This document shows, in pieces, positions 50,993 through 60,398 of a stretch of DNA of 64,000 nucleotides. The translations under genes and the position numbers were made by a program. The stretch covers positions 2,914,001-2,978,000 of the forward strand of contig NZ_CP121464.1 of the NCBI RefSeq assembly GCF_029690045.1, written 5' to 3'. The stretch comes from Janthinobacterium rivuli. Lineage in GTDB: Bacteria; Pseudomonadota; Gammaproteobacteria; Burkholderiales; Burkholderiaceae_D. The notes under the pieces are model-generated. The model was not told the DNA's origin and made no database searches. It saw nothing but the letters and a program-made list of their open reading frames with translations. Position 1 is the first letter of the stretch, and every line of letters starts with the position of its first letter.

Positions 50993-53245
50993 ATGGTTTC
51001 CATCTCGGCCCCGAATAGCGTCACATCGGAACAACTGGTAGAGGGCTTGAGTGCGCCGGACTGCGCGCGCGTGCTGGACGCGCTCGCGTATGCCACCGAA
51101 GCGTATGGCGACAAGCAGACCTTTGCCGGCCGTTCCGCGCTGGAGTTCGCCATCGGCGTAGCCACCACCCTGGCTTTCCTGCGCAGCGATGCGGAAACGC
51201 GCATCGCCGGCCTGATGTTCGAGCTGACCTTGCTGGAACCGGATACGGCGGCCGACATCGAGCCACGCTTCGGCAAGCAGGTGTGCGACCTGGCCACCGG
51301 CGTGCGCCAGCTGATCCGCTTGCGCGCGCTGACCCAGGCGCAGCACGGCAGTGTCGGCGGGCGCGGCAAGAATGCGGCGCAGCAAGCCGTGGCCCAGGTG
51401 GAAACCCTGCGCAAGATGTTGCTGGCGATGGCGTCCGACATGCGTGTCGTGCTGGTGCGCCTGGCCGCCTGCGTGACGACCTTGCGTTACTTTGCTGAAT
51501 TAAAGCTGTTCAACGAAATGACGCGTGAATACGGCAAGGAAACGCTGGATTTGTACGCGCCGCTGGCCAACCGCCTCGGCATCTGGCAACTGAAGTGGGA
51601 ACTGGAAGACCTGTCGTTCCGCTTCATCGAGCCGGAAGCGTATAAACGCATCGCCAAGATGCTGGAAGAAAAGCGCATGATGCGCGAGGGTTTTGTTTCC
51701 TCCGCGATTTTGCGCCTGCAGACGGAACTGGCTTCGGCCGGTATCCAGGCGGAAGTGTTTGGCCGCCCGAAACACATTTACAGCATCTGGAACAAGATGC
51801 GCGGCAAGGAGCTGGACTTTACGGCCCTGTACGACGTGCGCGCCTTCCGCGTCATCGTTGCCGACGTGAAAACCTGCTACACGGTGCTGGGCGTGGTCCA
51901 CAATATCTGGACCCCCATCCCGAAAGAATTCGACGATTACATTTCGCGGCCGAAACCCAACGGTTACCAGTCGCTGCACACGGTGGTGACGGCCGAGGAT
52001 GGCCGCCCGCTGGAAGTGCAAATCCGCACCAATGAAATGCACAGCTTTGCCGAATACGGCGTGGCCGCGCACTGGCGCTACAAGGAAGAGGGCGGCTCGA
52101 ACTTTGCCGGCCAGAAATACGACGAAAAGATCGCCTGGCTGCGCCAGTTGCTGGCCTGGAAAACGGAAGTGGCCGACGCCGTCGTGGGCCAGGAAGAAAT
52201 CCAGCGCGAATGGGTGGAAAAGCTCAAATCCGCCACCTTGGACGACCGCATCTTCGTCATGACGCCGCAGGCGCGGGTGCTGGAGTTGCCGGTCGGCGCC
52301 ACGCCCGTCGATTTTGCCTATCACCTGCACACGGATGTGGGCCACCGCTGCCGCGGCGCCAAGGTCGACGGCATCATGGTGCCCCTGAATACGCAACTGA
52401 AAAACGGCCAGACCTGCGAAATCATCACGGCCAAGGGCGCGCCGGGCACGGCCGGACCGTCGCGCGACTGGCTCAGCGCCGGCTACGCCGTCAGCACGCG
52501 CACGCGCTCGAAAATCCGCGCCTGGTTCCACGCCATCGACATGCAGGAAACCCTGGCCCACGGCCGCGCGCTGGTGGAAAAGTCATTGCAGCGCGAAGGC
52601 AAGACGGCCGTCAACCTTGAGGCGCTGGCGCAAAAGCTGGGCTTTGCGAAAGTCGACGAGCTGTTCCTGTCGGTGGGCAAGGATGAGTTCAGCCTGCGCC
52701 ACGTGGAGCAGGCGCTGCACGACAATGGCGAAGTGGTGGTGCCGGAAGACGCCGTGCTGGTGGGTAAAAGCCGCGCTTCCAGTGTGGAGCAGGGCGCCAA
52801 GTCCGGCGTGCTGGTGGTGGGCACGGAAGGCCTCATGACCGTGCTGGCCAAATGCTGCAAGCCGGCGCCGCCGGACAGCATCGTCGGTTTCGTCACGCGC
52901 GGCAAGGGCGTCTCCATCCACCGCGCCACGTGTAAAAATTTCGAGGAAATGCGCGCCAAGTCGCCCGAGCGTGTGATTTTTACCGAGTGGGGCAGCACGG
53001 GCGGGCACGACACGGTGTATCCGGTCGATATCTTCATCCTGGCCGGTGACCGTCAGGGCTTGCTGCGCGACATCTCCGAAATCTTTTCGCGTGAAAAGAT
53101 CAACGTGATCGGCGTCAACACCCAAAGCGCCAAGGGCCAGGCCCGCATGACCTTTACGGCCGAGATCAGCTCGACGGCGCAGTTGTTGAAGGCGCTGAAT
53201 GTAATTAAAGACGTCAGTGGTGTTCTTGAGGCTCGGCGTAGTTAG
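50993..53245 (+). CDS. relA: (p)ppGpp synthetase RelA
   Basis: A 750-residue RSH enzyme. The synthetase domain (about residues 230-350) has YDVRAFRVIVADVKTCYTVLG, EFDDYISRPKPNGYQSLHTVV and EVQIRTNEMHSFAEYGVAAHWRYKE. A TGS domain (PQARVLELPVGATPVDFAYHLHTDVGHRCRGAKVDG) and a C-terminal ACT domain follow. In the hydrolase domain the HD metal motif of SpoT is missing (LRSDAETRIAGLMFELTLLEPD), so it should make but not degrade ppGpp. An AAGG site precedes the ATG. Confidence 0.95.
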   Translation: MVSISAPNSVTSEQLVEGLSAPDCARVLDALAYATEAYGDKQTFAGRSALEFAIGVATTLAFLRSDAETRIAGLMFELTLLEPDTAADIEPRFGKQVCDLATGVRQLIRLRALTQAQHGSVGGRGKNAAQQAVAQVETLRKMLLAMASDMRVVLVRLAACVTTLRYFAELKLFNEMTREYGKETLDLYAPLANRLGIWQLKWELEDLSFRFIEPEAYKRIAKMLEEKRMMREGFVSSAILRLQTELASAGIQAEVFGRPKHIYSIWNKMRGKELDFTALYDVRAFRVIVADVKTCYTVLGVVHNIWTPIPKEFDDYISRPKPNGYQSLHTVVTAEDGRPLEVQIRTNEMHSFAEYGVAAHWRYKEEGGSNFAGQKYDEKIAWLRQLLAWKTEVADAVVGQEEIQREWVEKLKSATLDDRIFVMTPQARVLELPVGATPVDFAYHLHTDVGHRCRGAKVDGIMVPLNTQLKNGQTCEIITAKGAPGTAGPSRDWLSAGYAVSTRTRSKIRAWFHAIDMQETLAHGRALVEKSLQREGKTAVNLEALAQKLGFAKVDELFLSVGKDEFSLRHVEQALHDNGEVVVPEDAVLVGKSRASSVEQGAKSGVLVVGTEGLMTVLAKCCKPAPPDSIVGFVTRGKGVSIHRATCKNFEEMRAKSPERVIFTEWGSTGGHDTVYPVDIFILAGDRQGLLRDISEIFSREKINVIGVNTQSAKGQARMTFTAEISSTAQLLKALNVIKDVSGVLEARRS

Positions 53246-53272
53246 TTTTGTTGAACCCCAAGTGCAGAAGCT

Positions 53273-53299
53273 GGGGTCGTACCCTGAGGGTACGACCCC
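53273..53299. repeat. Perfect 12-bp hairpin after relA
   Basis: GGGGTCGTACCC and GGGTACGACCCC are perfectly complementary around a TGA loop. CCCCA (53256-53260) and TGGGG (53272-53276) offer a competing stem. There is no T-run, so it is not a standard terminator. It lies 27 bp after the relA stop, between relA and the convergent exporter gene. It resembles the GGGGTC...GACCCC intergenic repeats common in Burkholderiales. Confidence 0.75.
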
Positions 53300-53320
53300 G
53301 GTCTTTGCCGTTGGGTTTAA

Positions 53321-54277
53321 TTAGTGCGTCTTGTCGCCCTGATGCAACCCCGCCATCGCCGCCGTCTCCGGCTGCAAGGTAATGTGGTCGATGCCATGCT
53401 TACTCAGTAACATCTTCTTGATCGCCCGCAAGACCTTCGGCCAATGGTCGAGGTGTTCGATCTCCACGTGGCCGATCAGGGCCGGCTGGCCCGGCGACAT
53501 GTCCCACACGTGCAAATCGTGCACGGCGATCACGCCGTCCACCTGCTCCACGTCCGTGCCCACTTCGATGTAGTCAATGTGCATGGGCACGCCTTCCATC
53601 AGAAAGTGGTAGGACTCGCGCAGCACGCCGAATGTCGATTTTAAAATCAGCAGCGACACCAGCACGGACAGCAGCGGGTCGATCTGCATCCAGCCCGTAA
53701 AGTAAATCACGGCGCCGGCGACGATGGCGGCGACCGAACCGAGCAAATCGCCCATCACGTGCACGAGGGCGGCGCGTGTGTTGACGCTTTGCTTGTCTTT
53801 CGATAATACCCACGCCACCACCAGGTTGATGGCCAGGCCGATGAAGGCGACGACGAAGACCATGCCGCCTTGCACGGTTTGCGGTGCGGAAAAGCGCTGC
53901 ACGGCTTCATAGCAGATCCAGCCCACCACGCACAGCATGGCCAGACCGTTGACGAAGGCGGCCAGCGCTTCGGCGCGGCCAAAGCCGAACGAGTGGCGCG
54001 GGGAAGGCGGGCGGCGCGCGATCAGCTGCGCCAGCAGGGCCAGGCCCAGCGCGGCCGCGTCCGTGACCATGTGGCCCGCGTCGGAAATCAGGGCCAGCGA
54101 ATTGGACATGAAACCGGCGATGACCTCGATGCCGGCGAATGACAGGGTCAGCCCCAGCGCCCACGCGAGGATGCTCTGGCTGCGTCCCTCGAACGAGTGG
54201 GTATGCTTGGCGTCGCCCTTCAGGTGGGCGTGCAGATGGGTGGCGTCGTGTTCGGTGTTGTCGTGCGTGGGATGCAT
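53321..54277 (-). CDS. Cation diffusion facilitator (CzcD-like)
   Basis: A 318-residue metal/proton antiporter of the inner membrane. The His-rich N-terminus (MHPTHDNTEHDATHLHAHLKGDAKHTHS in pieces) may collect metal. Six helices follow, with the HxxxD-type site SDAGHMVTDAAALGLALLAQ and a second in HVMGDLLGSVAAIVAG. The C-terminal cytosolic domain contains GVIAVHDLHVWDMSPGQPAL. Zn, Co or Cd export is likely. Confidence 0.93.
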   Translation of the reverse strand: MHPTHDNTEHDATHLHAHLKGDAKHTHSFEGRSQSILAWALGLTLSFAGIEVIAGFMSNSLALISDAGHMVTDAAALGLALLAQLIARRPPSPRHSFGFGRAEALAAFVNGLAMLCVVGWICYEAVQRFSAPQTVQGGMVFVVAFIGLAINLVVAWVLSKDKQSVNTRAALVHVMGDLLGSVAAIVAGAVIYFTGWMQIDPLLSVLVSLLILKSTFGVLRESYHFLMEGVPMHIDYIEVGTDVEQVDGVIAVHDLHVWDMSPGQPALIGHVEIEHLDHWPKVLRAIKKMLLSKHGIDHITLQPETAAMAGLHQGDKTH

Positions 54278-54341
54278 GGAATGCTTTGTGGAATGATGTT
54301 GCCGTCAGTGTAATTGAAAAGCAACAACATAGTCGGCGCAT

Positions 54342-54377
54342 AAAAAAACCTGCAGGCCGCGAGGCGCTGCAGGTTTT
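54342..54377 (-). terminator. Terminator of the azoR-pirin operon
   Basis: On the minus strand AAACCTGCAG pairs with CTGCAGGTTT around an 11-base loop, followed by four further T. It lies 18 bp after the pirin stop. Confidence 0.9.
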
Positions 54378-54394
54378 ACCTGGAGCAAATAACT

Positions 54395-55270
54395 TTACTG
54401 CGCCGCCGTCTCGCCAAACTTGCCTTCGCGGAAATCCTGTACGGCCTGGAATACTTCCGCCTGGGTATTCATGACGAACGGGCCATACTGCGCGATGGGC
54501 TCGTTCAAGGGCTGGCCGGCGACGAAGATCACGCGGCCGCCTTCGGGCGCTTCGATGCGCACGCCGTCGCTGCCCGGCGTGTTGGCGAAGATGGCCATGC
54601 GCAGGGCGGGCACGGCCTTGCCGTCGACCTGCACTTCGCCACGGAACGTGTAGATGAAGGCGTTATGGCCTGGCGGCAAGGGCTGCTCGAAACTGGCGCC
54701 GGCTGGCAGGTCGATGTCGAGGTACAACGGTTCCGTCAGTTCGCGCTGCACGGCGCCCGTCACGCCATGGCTCTCGCCGGCGATCACTTGCACGGCGACA
54801 CCTGCCTCCGTCGTGTAGCGGGGGATTTCACTGCTCGTGAAATCGCGGTACCACGGCGTGCGCATCTTGTCGCGCGCGGGCAGGTTCAGCCACAGCTGAA
54901 AACCTTCCATCACGCCTTCTTCCTGCTCCGGCATTTCCGAATGGATCACGCCGCTGCCGGCCGTCATCCATTGCACGCCGCCCGACGTCAGCAAGCCTTC
55001 GTGGCCGGCGCTGTCCTTGTGGCGCATGCGTCCCGTGATCATGTACGACACGGTTTCGAAACCGCGGTGCGGATGCTCGGGGAAGCCGGCGATATAGTCG
55101 TTCGGCTTGTCGCTGGCGAAATTGTCGAGCATCAAAAACGGGTCGAGACGGCGCTGCAACTGCTGCGTCAGCACGCGGTTGATCTTCACGCCGGCGCCAT
55201 CCATGACGGCCTGGCCGGCGATCACGCGCTCGACGGCGCGTGGCTTGTTGACGGTGGTGATGTCGCTCAT
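54395..55270 (-). CDS. Pirin family protein
   Basis: A 291-residue bicupin. Conserved motifs are DPFLMLDNFASDKPNDYIAGFPEHPHRGFETVSYMITG and QWMTAGSGVIHSEMP; the histidines and the glutamate of HPHRG...H.E bind the metal. The second cupin contains PLPPGHNAFIYTFRGEVQVDG. Bacterial pirins include quercetinase-type dioxygenases and regulators of pyruvate metabolism; the function here is not fixed. The ATG at 55270 has a strong GAGGAGA site. It follows azoR by 56 bp. Confidence 0.93.
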   Translation of the reverse strand: MSDITTVNKPRAVERVIAGQAVMDGAGVKINRVLTQQLQRRLDPFLMLDNFASDKPNDYIAGFPEHPHRGFETVSYMITGRMRHKDSAGHEGLLTSGGVQWMTAGSGVIHSEMPEQEEGVMEGFQLWLNLPARDKMRTPWYRDFTSSEIPRYTTEAGVAVQVIAGESHGVTGAVQRELTEPLYLDIDLPAGASFEQPLPPGHNAFIYTFRGEVQVDGKAVPALRMAIFANTPGSDGVRIEAPEGGRVIFVAGQPLNEPIAQYGPFVMNTQAEVFQAVQDFREGKFGETAAQ

Positions 55271-55326
55271 TGCTTTCTCCTCTAGGCCAGGACGGCGCCA
55301 GTGCGCCGCCCCTTTCACTGCTGGGA

Positions 55327-55926
55327 TTACACCAAAATGGCGTTGATCTCGGCGTCCGCCTGGGCTTGCGCCTTGGCCACGGCTTCCGGACCCATGCCCA
55401 TGCCTTCCGAATACACATATTGCACGTCGGTCAGGCCCAGGAAGCCGAACATGGTGTTCAGGTAAGGCACCTGGCTATCGTTGGCGCTGTCGCGGTGCAA
55501 GCCGCCGCGGGACAGGCCCACGTAGACTTTCTTGCCGCTCAAGAGGCCAACAGGGCCGTTTTCCGTGTACTTGAAGGTGACGTTGGCGCGGGCAATCGCG
55601 TCGAACCAGCTTTTCAGTTGCACGGTGATGCCGAAGTTGTACATCGGCGCGCCGATGACGATCACGTCAGCTGCTTGCACTTGCGCAATCAATGCGTCGT
55701 CCAGGGCGATACGGGCCGCTTGCTCCGGCGTGCGCTTGTCGGCTGGCGTGAACAGCGCTTGCAGCGTCGGCTCGTCGAGCACGGGGTGCGGTGCGGCAGC
55801 CAGGTCACGGCGGACGAGGGCGGCGCCCGGGTTGGCTGCTTGTACGCGGCTGACGATGGCGTCAGCCAGGCGGGTCGAGGCGGAACCGGTGCTGCGGGCG
55901 CTGGAATTGATTTGCAGGATGTTCAT
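55327..55926 (-). CDS. azoR: FMN-dependent NADH-azoreductase
   Basis: A 199-residue flavodoxin-fold enzyme. FMN-binding motifs are [38 protein letters not shown] and SRGGLH. It reduces quinones and azo compounds with NADH. Length and motifs match AzoR. It is divergent from the LysR gene, and pirin follows in the same operon, a frequent electrophile/quinone-stress pairing. Confidence 0.94.
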   Translation of the reverse strand: MNILQINSSARSTGSASTRLADAIVSRVQAANPGAALVRRDLAAAPHPVLDEPTLQALFTPADKRTPEQAARIALDDALIAQVQAADVIVIGAPMYNFGITVQLKSWFDAIARANVTFKYTENGPVGLLSGKKVYVGLSRGGLHRDSANDSQVPYLNTMFGFLGLTDVQYVYSEGMGMGPEAVAKAQAQADAEINAILV

Positions 55927-56003
55927 CTTGTTTTCTCCGTTGTGAGGTGTCTTGCGATGGATGAACTATAGCAATTCCAAAATTGATGCGGAAGCCGTTA
56001 AAA

Positions 56004-56020
56004 TGGATAACATTAATCCA
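56004..56020. promoter_or_regulatory. LysR-type operator candidate between azoR and LysR gene
   Basis: TGGAT-AACATTA-ATCCA is a perfect palindrome with T-N15-A ends and LysR-box geometry. It lies in the 114-bp gap between azoR and the divergent LysR gene, about 20 bp before the LysR ATG and 80 bp before azoR. Confidence 0.55.
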
Positions 56021-56040
56021 CTCATGGAACAATCAAAAGT

Positions 56041-56946
56041 ATGGATATCGATCCCGGAGATTTATTGCTGTTTGCCAGAGTCGTCGAATGCGGCAGTTTC
56101 AGTCGCGCCGCCGTGCGTGTGGACTTGCCCAAATCGACCCTGTCGCGCCGCATCTCGCTGCTGGAAGCGAAGTTGGGTGAACGGCTGCTGCTGCGCACCA
56201 CGCGCAAGCTGGCGCTGACGGAGTTTGGCGCCAGCCTGCTCGAGCATGCGCGCAAGGTGGTCGAGGAAACGGAGGCGGCCGGCGCCTTGGCGCAGCACCG
56301 GCAGGCCGGGCCCAGCGGCTTGCTGCGCATTTCCATGCCGGCCGACTTTGGCGACACCCTGATGCGCCAGGTGCTGGCCGAGTTCGTGCGCCGCTATCCT
56401 GCCATTTCGCTGGAACTGGACTTGTCGGCGCGCAGGGTGGATTTGCTGGAAGAAAATTTCGACCTGGCCATCCGCATGGGCAACTTGCCCGACGACGCCA
56501 GCCTGTCCGCGCGCCGCGTGGCCTTCAGCACCCTGGCGTTGTATGCCTCGCCGCAATACACGAGCGTGCACGGCTTGCCCGAGCATCCCGACGATTTATA
56601 TGGCCATGATCTGCTCAGCTTGCCACGGGCCGTGCATGGCCTCGTGCACTGGACTTTGATCCGCGGCAAGACGACGTGGGAACGCGATCTGCCCGTGCGC
56701 CTGCTGGCCAACTCGCCGGAATTGCTGGTGCGCATGGCGTGCACGGGCGTGGGCATCGCGGCCAGCACGGACCGTTTTGCCAAGGCGTATGTGGCGACGG
56801 GGGAATTGGTGCGCGTGCTGCCCGAGTGGAGTTTCCCGCTGGTCACGGGTTGGGCCGTGTTTCCTGGCCGGCGCTTGATGCCGGCCAAGACGCGCGCGTT
56901 TCTGGATCTGATGGAGGAGATGTATCGCACGGACGCGCCCGTCTAG
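56041..56946 (+). CDS. LysR-family transcriptional regulator
   Basis: A 301-residue LTTR. The HTH is LLLFARVVECGSFSRAAVRVDLPKSTLSRRISLLEAKLGERLLLRTTRKLALTEFG across residues 8-63. The effector domain contains GLLRISMPADFGDTLMRQVLAEF and FDLAIRMG. It is close to the group that controls neighbouring quinone reductases and azoreductases. It probably regulates azoR-pirin and itself through the palindrome at 56004-56020. Confidence 0.94.
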   Translation: MDIDPGDLLLFARVVECGSFSRAAVRVDLPKSTLSRRISLLEAKLGERLLLRTTRKLALTEFGASLLEHARKVVEETEAAGALAQHRQAGPSGLLRISMPADFGDTLMRQVLAEFVRRYPAISLELDLSARRVDLLEENFDLAIRMGNLPDDASLSARRVAFSTLALYASPQYTSVHGLPEHPDDLYGHDLLSLPRAVHGLVHWTLIRGKTTWERDLPVRLLANSPELLVRMACTGVGIAASTDRFAKAYVATGELVRVLPEWSFPLVTGWAVFPGRRLMPAKTRAFLDLMEEMYRTDAPV

Positions 56947-56963
56947 GCGCGCGTCCGGATGCT

Positions 56964-57812
56964 TTACTTGGGCAGGTTGCCCATGACCTCGCCCAGCTGC
57001 ACGGGGCCGGTCGGTTGCCAGTTGGCATTGAACGTCACGGTGTCTTTCGGGAACAGCATGACGACTGTGGAGCCGAGCAGGAAGCGTCCCAGCTCTTCAC
57101 CCTGTTTCAGCACCACGTTGTCGTTCGCATAGCTCCAGTCGCGCACCTGTCCCGTGCGGGGCGGGTTGACGACGCCGTGCCAGACGGTGGCCATGCTGCC
57201 GACGATGGTGGCGCCGACCAGAGTCATGACGAAGGGGCCGTTGGCCGTGTCGAACACGCAGACGACGCGCTCGTTGCGGGCGAACAGGCCGGGAATGCCG
57301 CGCGCCGTCGTCGGGTTGACGGAGAACAATTCACCGGGCACATAAATCATGCGCGTCAAGCGGCCGTCGCAGGGCATGTGGATGCGGTGGTAGTCGCGCG
57401 GGCTCAGGTACAGATTGGCGAAGCTGCCGTGCTCGAACTGGGCCGCCAGTGCCGCATCGCCGCCGACCAGGGCCGTCGTGCTGAAGTTGTGGCCCTTGGC
57501 CTGGAAGATCTGGTCCTTGTCGATCGTGCCGAACTGGCTGATGCGGCCATCGACGGGGCAGACGTAGTCGGCCTGGGCCAGCGGACGGGCATCGGGGCGC
57601 AGCGCGCGCGTGAAAAAGTCGTTAAAGCTCGTGTAGTGCGTGATGTCCGGATCCAGCGCCTCATCCATGTTGACGTTGTAGCGGCCGACGAACCAGCGGA
57701 TCAAACGCGTGGTCATGGCGCCGCCTTTGGCGCCGGCGATCCGGCCGGCAAAGTTGGTCAACGCTCCTTTGGGAAGCAGATATTGAGGCAGGACGGCAAG
57801 ACGGTCAGACAC
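56964..57812 (-). CDS. psd: Phosphatidylserine decarboxylase proenzyme
   Basis: A 282-residue proenzyme. The LGST motif at residues 246-249 is the self-cleavage site that turns Ser248 into the pyruvoyl group. YLSPRDYHRIHMPCDG holds the conserved His, and CPVDGRISQFG the catalytic Asp. It makes phosphatidylethanolamine at the inner membrane. The GTG at 57812 (VSDRLAVLPQYLLPKGAL) is preferred over a TTG at 57845, in agreement with the N-terminus of known Psd proteins. Confidence 0.95.
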   Translation of the reverse strand: MSDRLAVLPQYLLPKGALTNFAGRIAGAKGGAMTTRLIRWFVGRYNVNMDEALDPDITHYTSFNDFFTRALRPDARPLAQADYVCPVDGRISQFGTIDKDQIFQAKGHNFSTTALVGGDAALAAQFEHGSFANLYLSPRDYHRIHMPCDGRLTRMIYVPGELFSVNPTTARGIPGLFARNERVVCVFDTANGPFVMTLVGATIVGSMATVWHGVVNPPRTGQVRDWSYANDNVVLKQGEELGRFLLGSTVVMLFPKDTVTFNANWQPTGPVQLGEVMGNLPK

Positions 57813-58051
57813 GATGGGAAGCCTTTGACGGGGTGATGGGAACAATGGTGAAAACGCATTATAGCGGCGATGTGGCGCGCAATACTATGCGCCGTATGCA
57901 AGGGTGCGTATCGCAGCCCGCCGCCGAATTTAATTTGCTATAGGAAATATTTTCAGGAAACTGTGTCACTTGGAAAAAATTAAAGCACAATACAGCGGCC
58001 TGTTTTTTAGCTTTTAGCCATTTTTATTCAGCCAACTTTTTTAGCCAGGTC

Positions 58052-60280
58052 ATGATGCCACGCCGTTGCCTTCGCCTTACCGTCCTTTGTTCAGCCGTTT
58101 TACTTGCCTGGAATGTCCAGGCCCAGCAATCCGAAGCGCCAGCCGACGCTGCCGCTGCCTCTGCGCCGCTGAAGGCTGAAAAGCCCGCCGCGCCCGCGAT
58201 GCAAACCGTTGAAGTCAAGGGCAGCGGCTATGATCCGCGCCGCGACGATACGGCCAGCAAGATGGTCGTTGGCAGCGAGGAAATCCTCAAGTATGGCGAC
58301 ACGAATGTCACCGACGTGCTCAAACGCTTGCCCGGCATCACGGTTTCCGGCGCGGCCGGGCGCTCGGGCGGCGAAATCCGCATGCGCGGCCTGGGCAGCG
58401 GCTACACGCAGATATTGCTCAATGGCGAGCGGGCGCCGGCCGGTTTTTCGCTCGACACCCTGTCGCCGGATGTGATCGAACGCATCGAGATTTTGCATGC
58501 GGCCAGCGCCGAATACAGTACGCAGTCGATTGCCGGCACCATCAATGTGGTGCTCAAGAAAGCCGTGAAGACGGCGCAGCGCGAGCTCAAGCTGGGCGTG
58601 CAGGGTAGCGACGTGAGCTTTTCGCCCAGCGTCAACGTGCAACTGTCCGACCGCGACGGCAATTTTTCGTATTCGCTGGCCGGCTCGCTGTTCCGCTACG
58701 ACTATCATTACGACAATCCCGGGCTGGAACTGGGCTACGCGCCCGATGGCCGGCAAAACCTGCTGCGCCGCACGAATGGCACGGGTGATGGCCGCCCGGA
58801 AGGCATCAATCTGTCGCCGCGCCTGAACTGGGTGCTGTCCAACGGCGACAATGTGACGGCGCAATTCTTTTTCAATGGCGGGCGCTCGAACCACCGCAAT
58901 TTCAGCCACGCGGAAACGCAGCAGGGCTTGCGCCCCGATTACGACACCAATACGGGCGGCTCCAGCAACCACAATGCCTTCGGCCGCAGCGACCTGACGT
59001 GGATGCACAAGCTGGCCGGCGGCGCCCGGCTGGAATTGAAAATCGGCGCCTCGGCCGCCCGCAATACGTCCGATAGCCTGCAGCAGGGCTTTATCGATGG
59101 CAGCGGCCTGGCGCTCGAGCGCAAAGTGGGCGTGAAGGCGACGGAAAACGGCGTCAGTTCGACCGGCAAGTATTCCACGCCCTTGCTGCCCGGCCACGCC
59201 CTGTCGATGGGCTGGGACGGTGCCTACACGGAGCGCGAGGAAACGCGCCGCCAGCGCGAAGCGGTGCTGGGCACCTCGGGTGCGCGCCCGCCCGTCGACA
59301 GCGACGAAGGTTTCGATGCCACCATCAAGCGTCTGGCCCTGTTTGTGCAGGACGACTGGGAAATCACGCCGCGCTGGTCCATGTATGCGGGCGTACGCTG
59401 GGAAGGCATAGACACGCGCAGCGCGGGCAATACCTATGATGAAGTGAACCAGCGCACCAGCGTGTGGAGCCCGCTGTTGCAAACCTTGTGGAAGTTGCCT
59501 GATACCAAGGGTGACCAGGTACGCCTGGCCCTGACGCGCACCTACAAGGCGCAGCCCACGGCGAGCCTGATTCCGCGTCGTAATACCTCGACCAACAATA
59601 GCCAGACTGACCCCGACCGCGAAGGCAATCCCTACCTGAAACCGGAGCTGGCGCTGGGCATCGACGCCTCGTACGAGCACTACTGGGCCGAAGGCGCTTT
59701 GCTCAGCGCGCGCGCCTCGGCCCGCCGTATCGATGGCTATACGCGCCAAGGCTTGCTGTTCATCAATGATCGCTGGGTGTCCACCCCCGTCAATGATGGC
59801 CGCGCGAATACTCAGACACTGGAACTGGAGGCGAAGTTCCCGCTGCGCGCCGTGCTGGCCGCGCCCGTGCCCGCCATCGACTTGCGCGCCAGCGTCAGCC
59901 GCAACTGGTCGCAGGTGGAGCAGGTGCCGGGGCCAAACAACCGGCTCGACCAGCAAACCCCCGTCAGCGGCAACTTCGGTCTCGATTACAAGACGCCGGA
60001 CGGTGTGCTGACGACGGGCGGCAGCTTCAACTTCCGCAATGGCGGCCCCGTGCGCATCACCGAGCGCCAGAGCGCCTATACGTCGCCGCGGCGCGACGTC
60101 GACATTTATGCGCTGTGGAAATTCGATGCGAAGAACCAGCTGCGCCTGGCCGTGTCGAATTTGCTGGCGCAAGACTTCGAAAGCACCACAGCGTATGCGG
60201 ACGCCAGCGGCACCATCGTGCGCAACAGCATTTCGCCGAGTTCACCGCAGGCGCGCGCGACCCTGGAAATGAAGTTTTGA
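58052..60280 (+). CDS. TonB-dependent outer-membrane receptor
   Basis: A 742-residue receptor. A signal peptide of about 24 residues (LTVLCSAVLLAWNVQA) precedes an Ala/Pro-rich linker. The plug domain has VTDVLKRLPGITVSGAAGRSGGEIRMRGLGSGYTQILLNGERAP and the IERIEILHAASAEYSTQSIAGTINVVLK motif. The beta barrel ends in ...RATLEMKF with the terminal Phe needed for insertion. The ligand is unknown; siderophore genes or a Fur box were not seen. The upstream 240 bp are AT-rich and probably hold the promoter. Confidence 0.93.
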   Translation: MMPRRCLRLTVLCSAVLLAWNVQAQQSEAPADAAAASAPLKAEKPAAPAMQTVEVKGSGYDPRRDDTASKMVVGSEEILKYGDTNVTDVLKRLPGITVSGAAGRSGGEIRMRGLGSGYTQILLNGERAPAGFSLDTLSPDVIERIEILHAASAEYSTQSIAGTINVVLKKAVKTAQRELKLGVQGSDVSFSPSVNVQLSDRDGNFSYSLAGSLFRYDYHYDNPGLELGYAPDGRQNLLRRTNGTGDGRPEGINLSPRLNWVLSNGDNVTAQFFFNGGRSNHRNFSHAETQQGLRPDYDTNTGGSSNHNAFGRSDLTWMHKLAGGARLELKIGASAARNTSDSLQQGFIDGSGLALERKVGVKATENGVSSTGKYSTPLLPGHALSMGWDGAYTEREETRRQREAVLGTSGARPPVDSDEGFDATIKRLALFVQDDWEITPRWSMYAGVRWEGIDTRSAGNTYDEVNQRTSVWSPLLQTLWKLPDTKGDQVRLALTRTYKAQPTASLIPRRNTSTNNSQTDPDREGNPYLKPELALGIDASYEHYWAEGALLSARASARRIDGYTRQGLLFINDRWVSTPVNDGRANTQTLELEAKFPLRAVLAAPVPAIDLRASVSRNWSQVEQVPGPNNRLDQQTPVSGNFGLDYKTPDGVLTTGGSFNFRNGGPVRITERQSAYTSPRRDVDIYALWKFDAKNQLRLAVSNLLAQDFESTTAYADASGTIVRNSISPSSPQARATLEMKF

Positions 60281-60398
60281 CGCGTTTGTTTTAACGGTGA
60301 AACCCCGGCCGGCATCCCCGCTGGCCTATAATCTCGGCAATCGCGCGCACGGCCCGTCCGTGCGCGCCACCTTTTACTTTGCCAAGATTGCTTTCCCC

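Noticed and set aside
58100..60172. 690-codon open frame on the minus strand
   Set aside because: It is antisense to the TonB-dependent receptor, which has a signal peptide, plug and barrel end in the sense frame.
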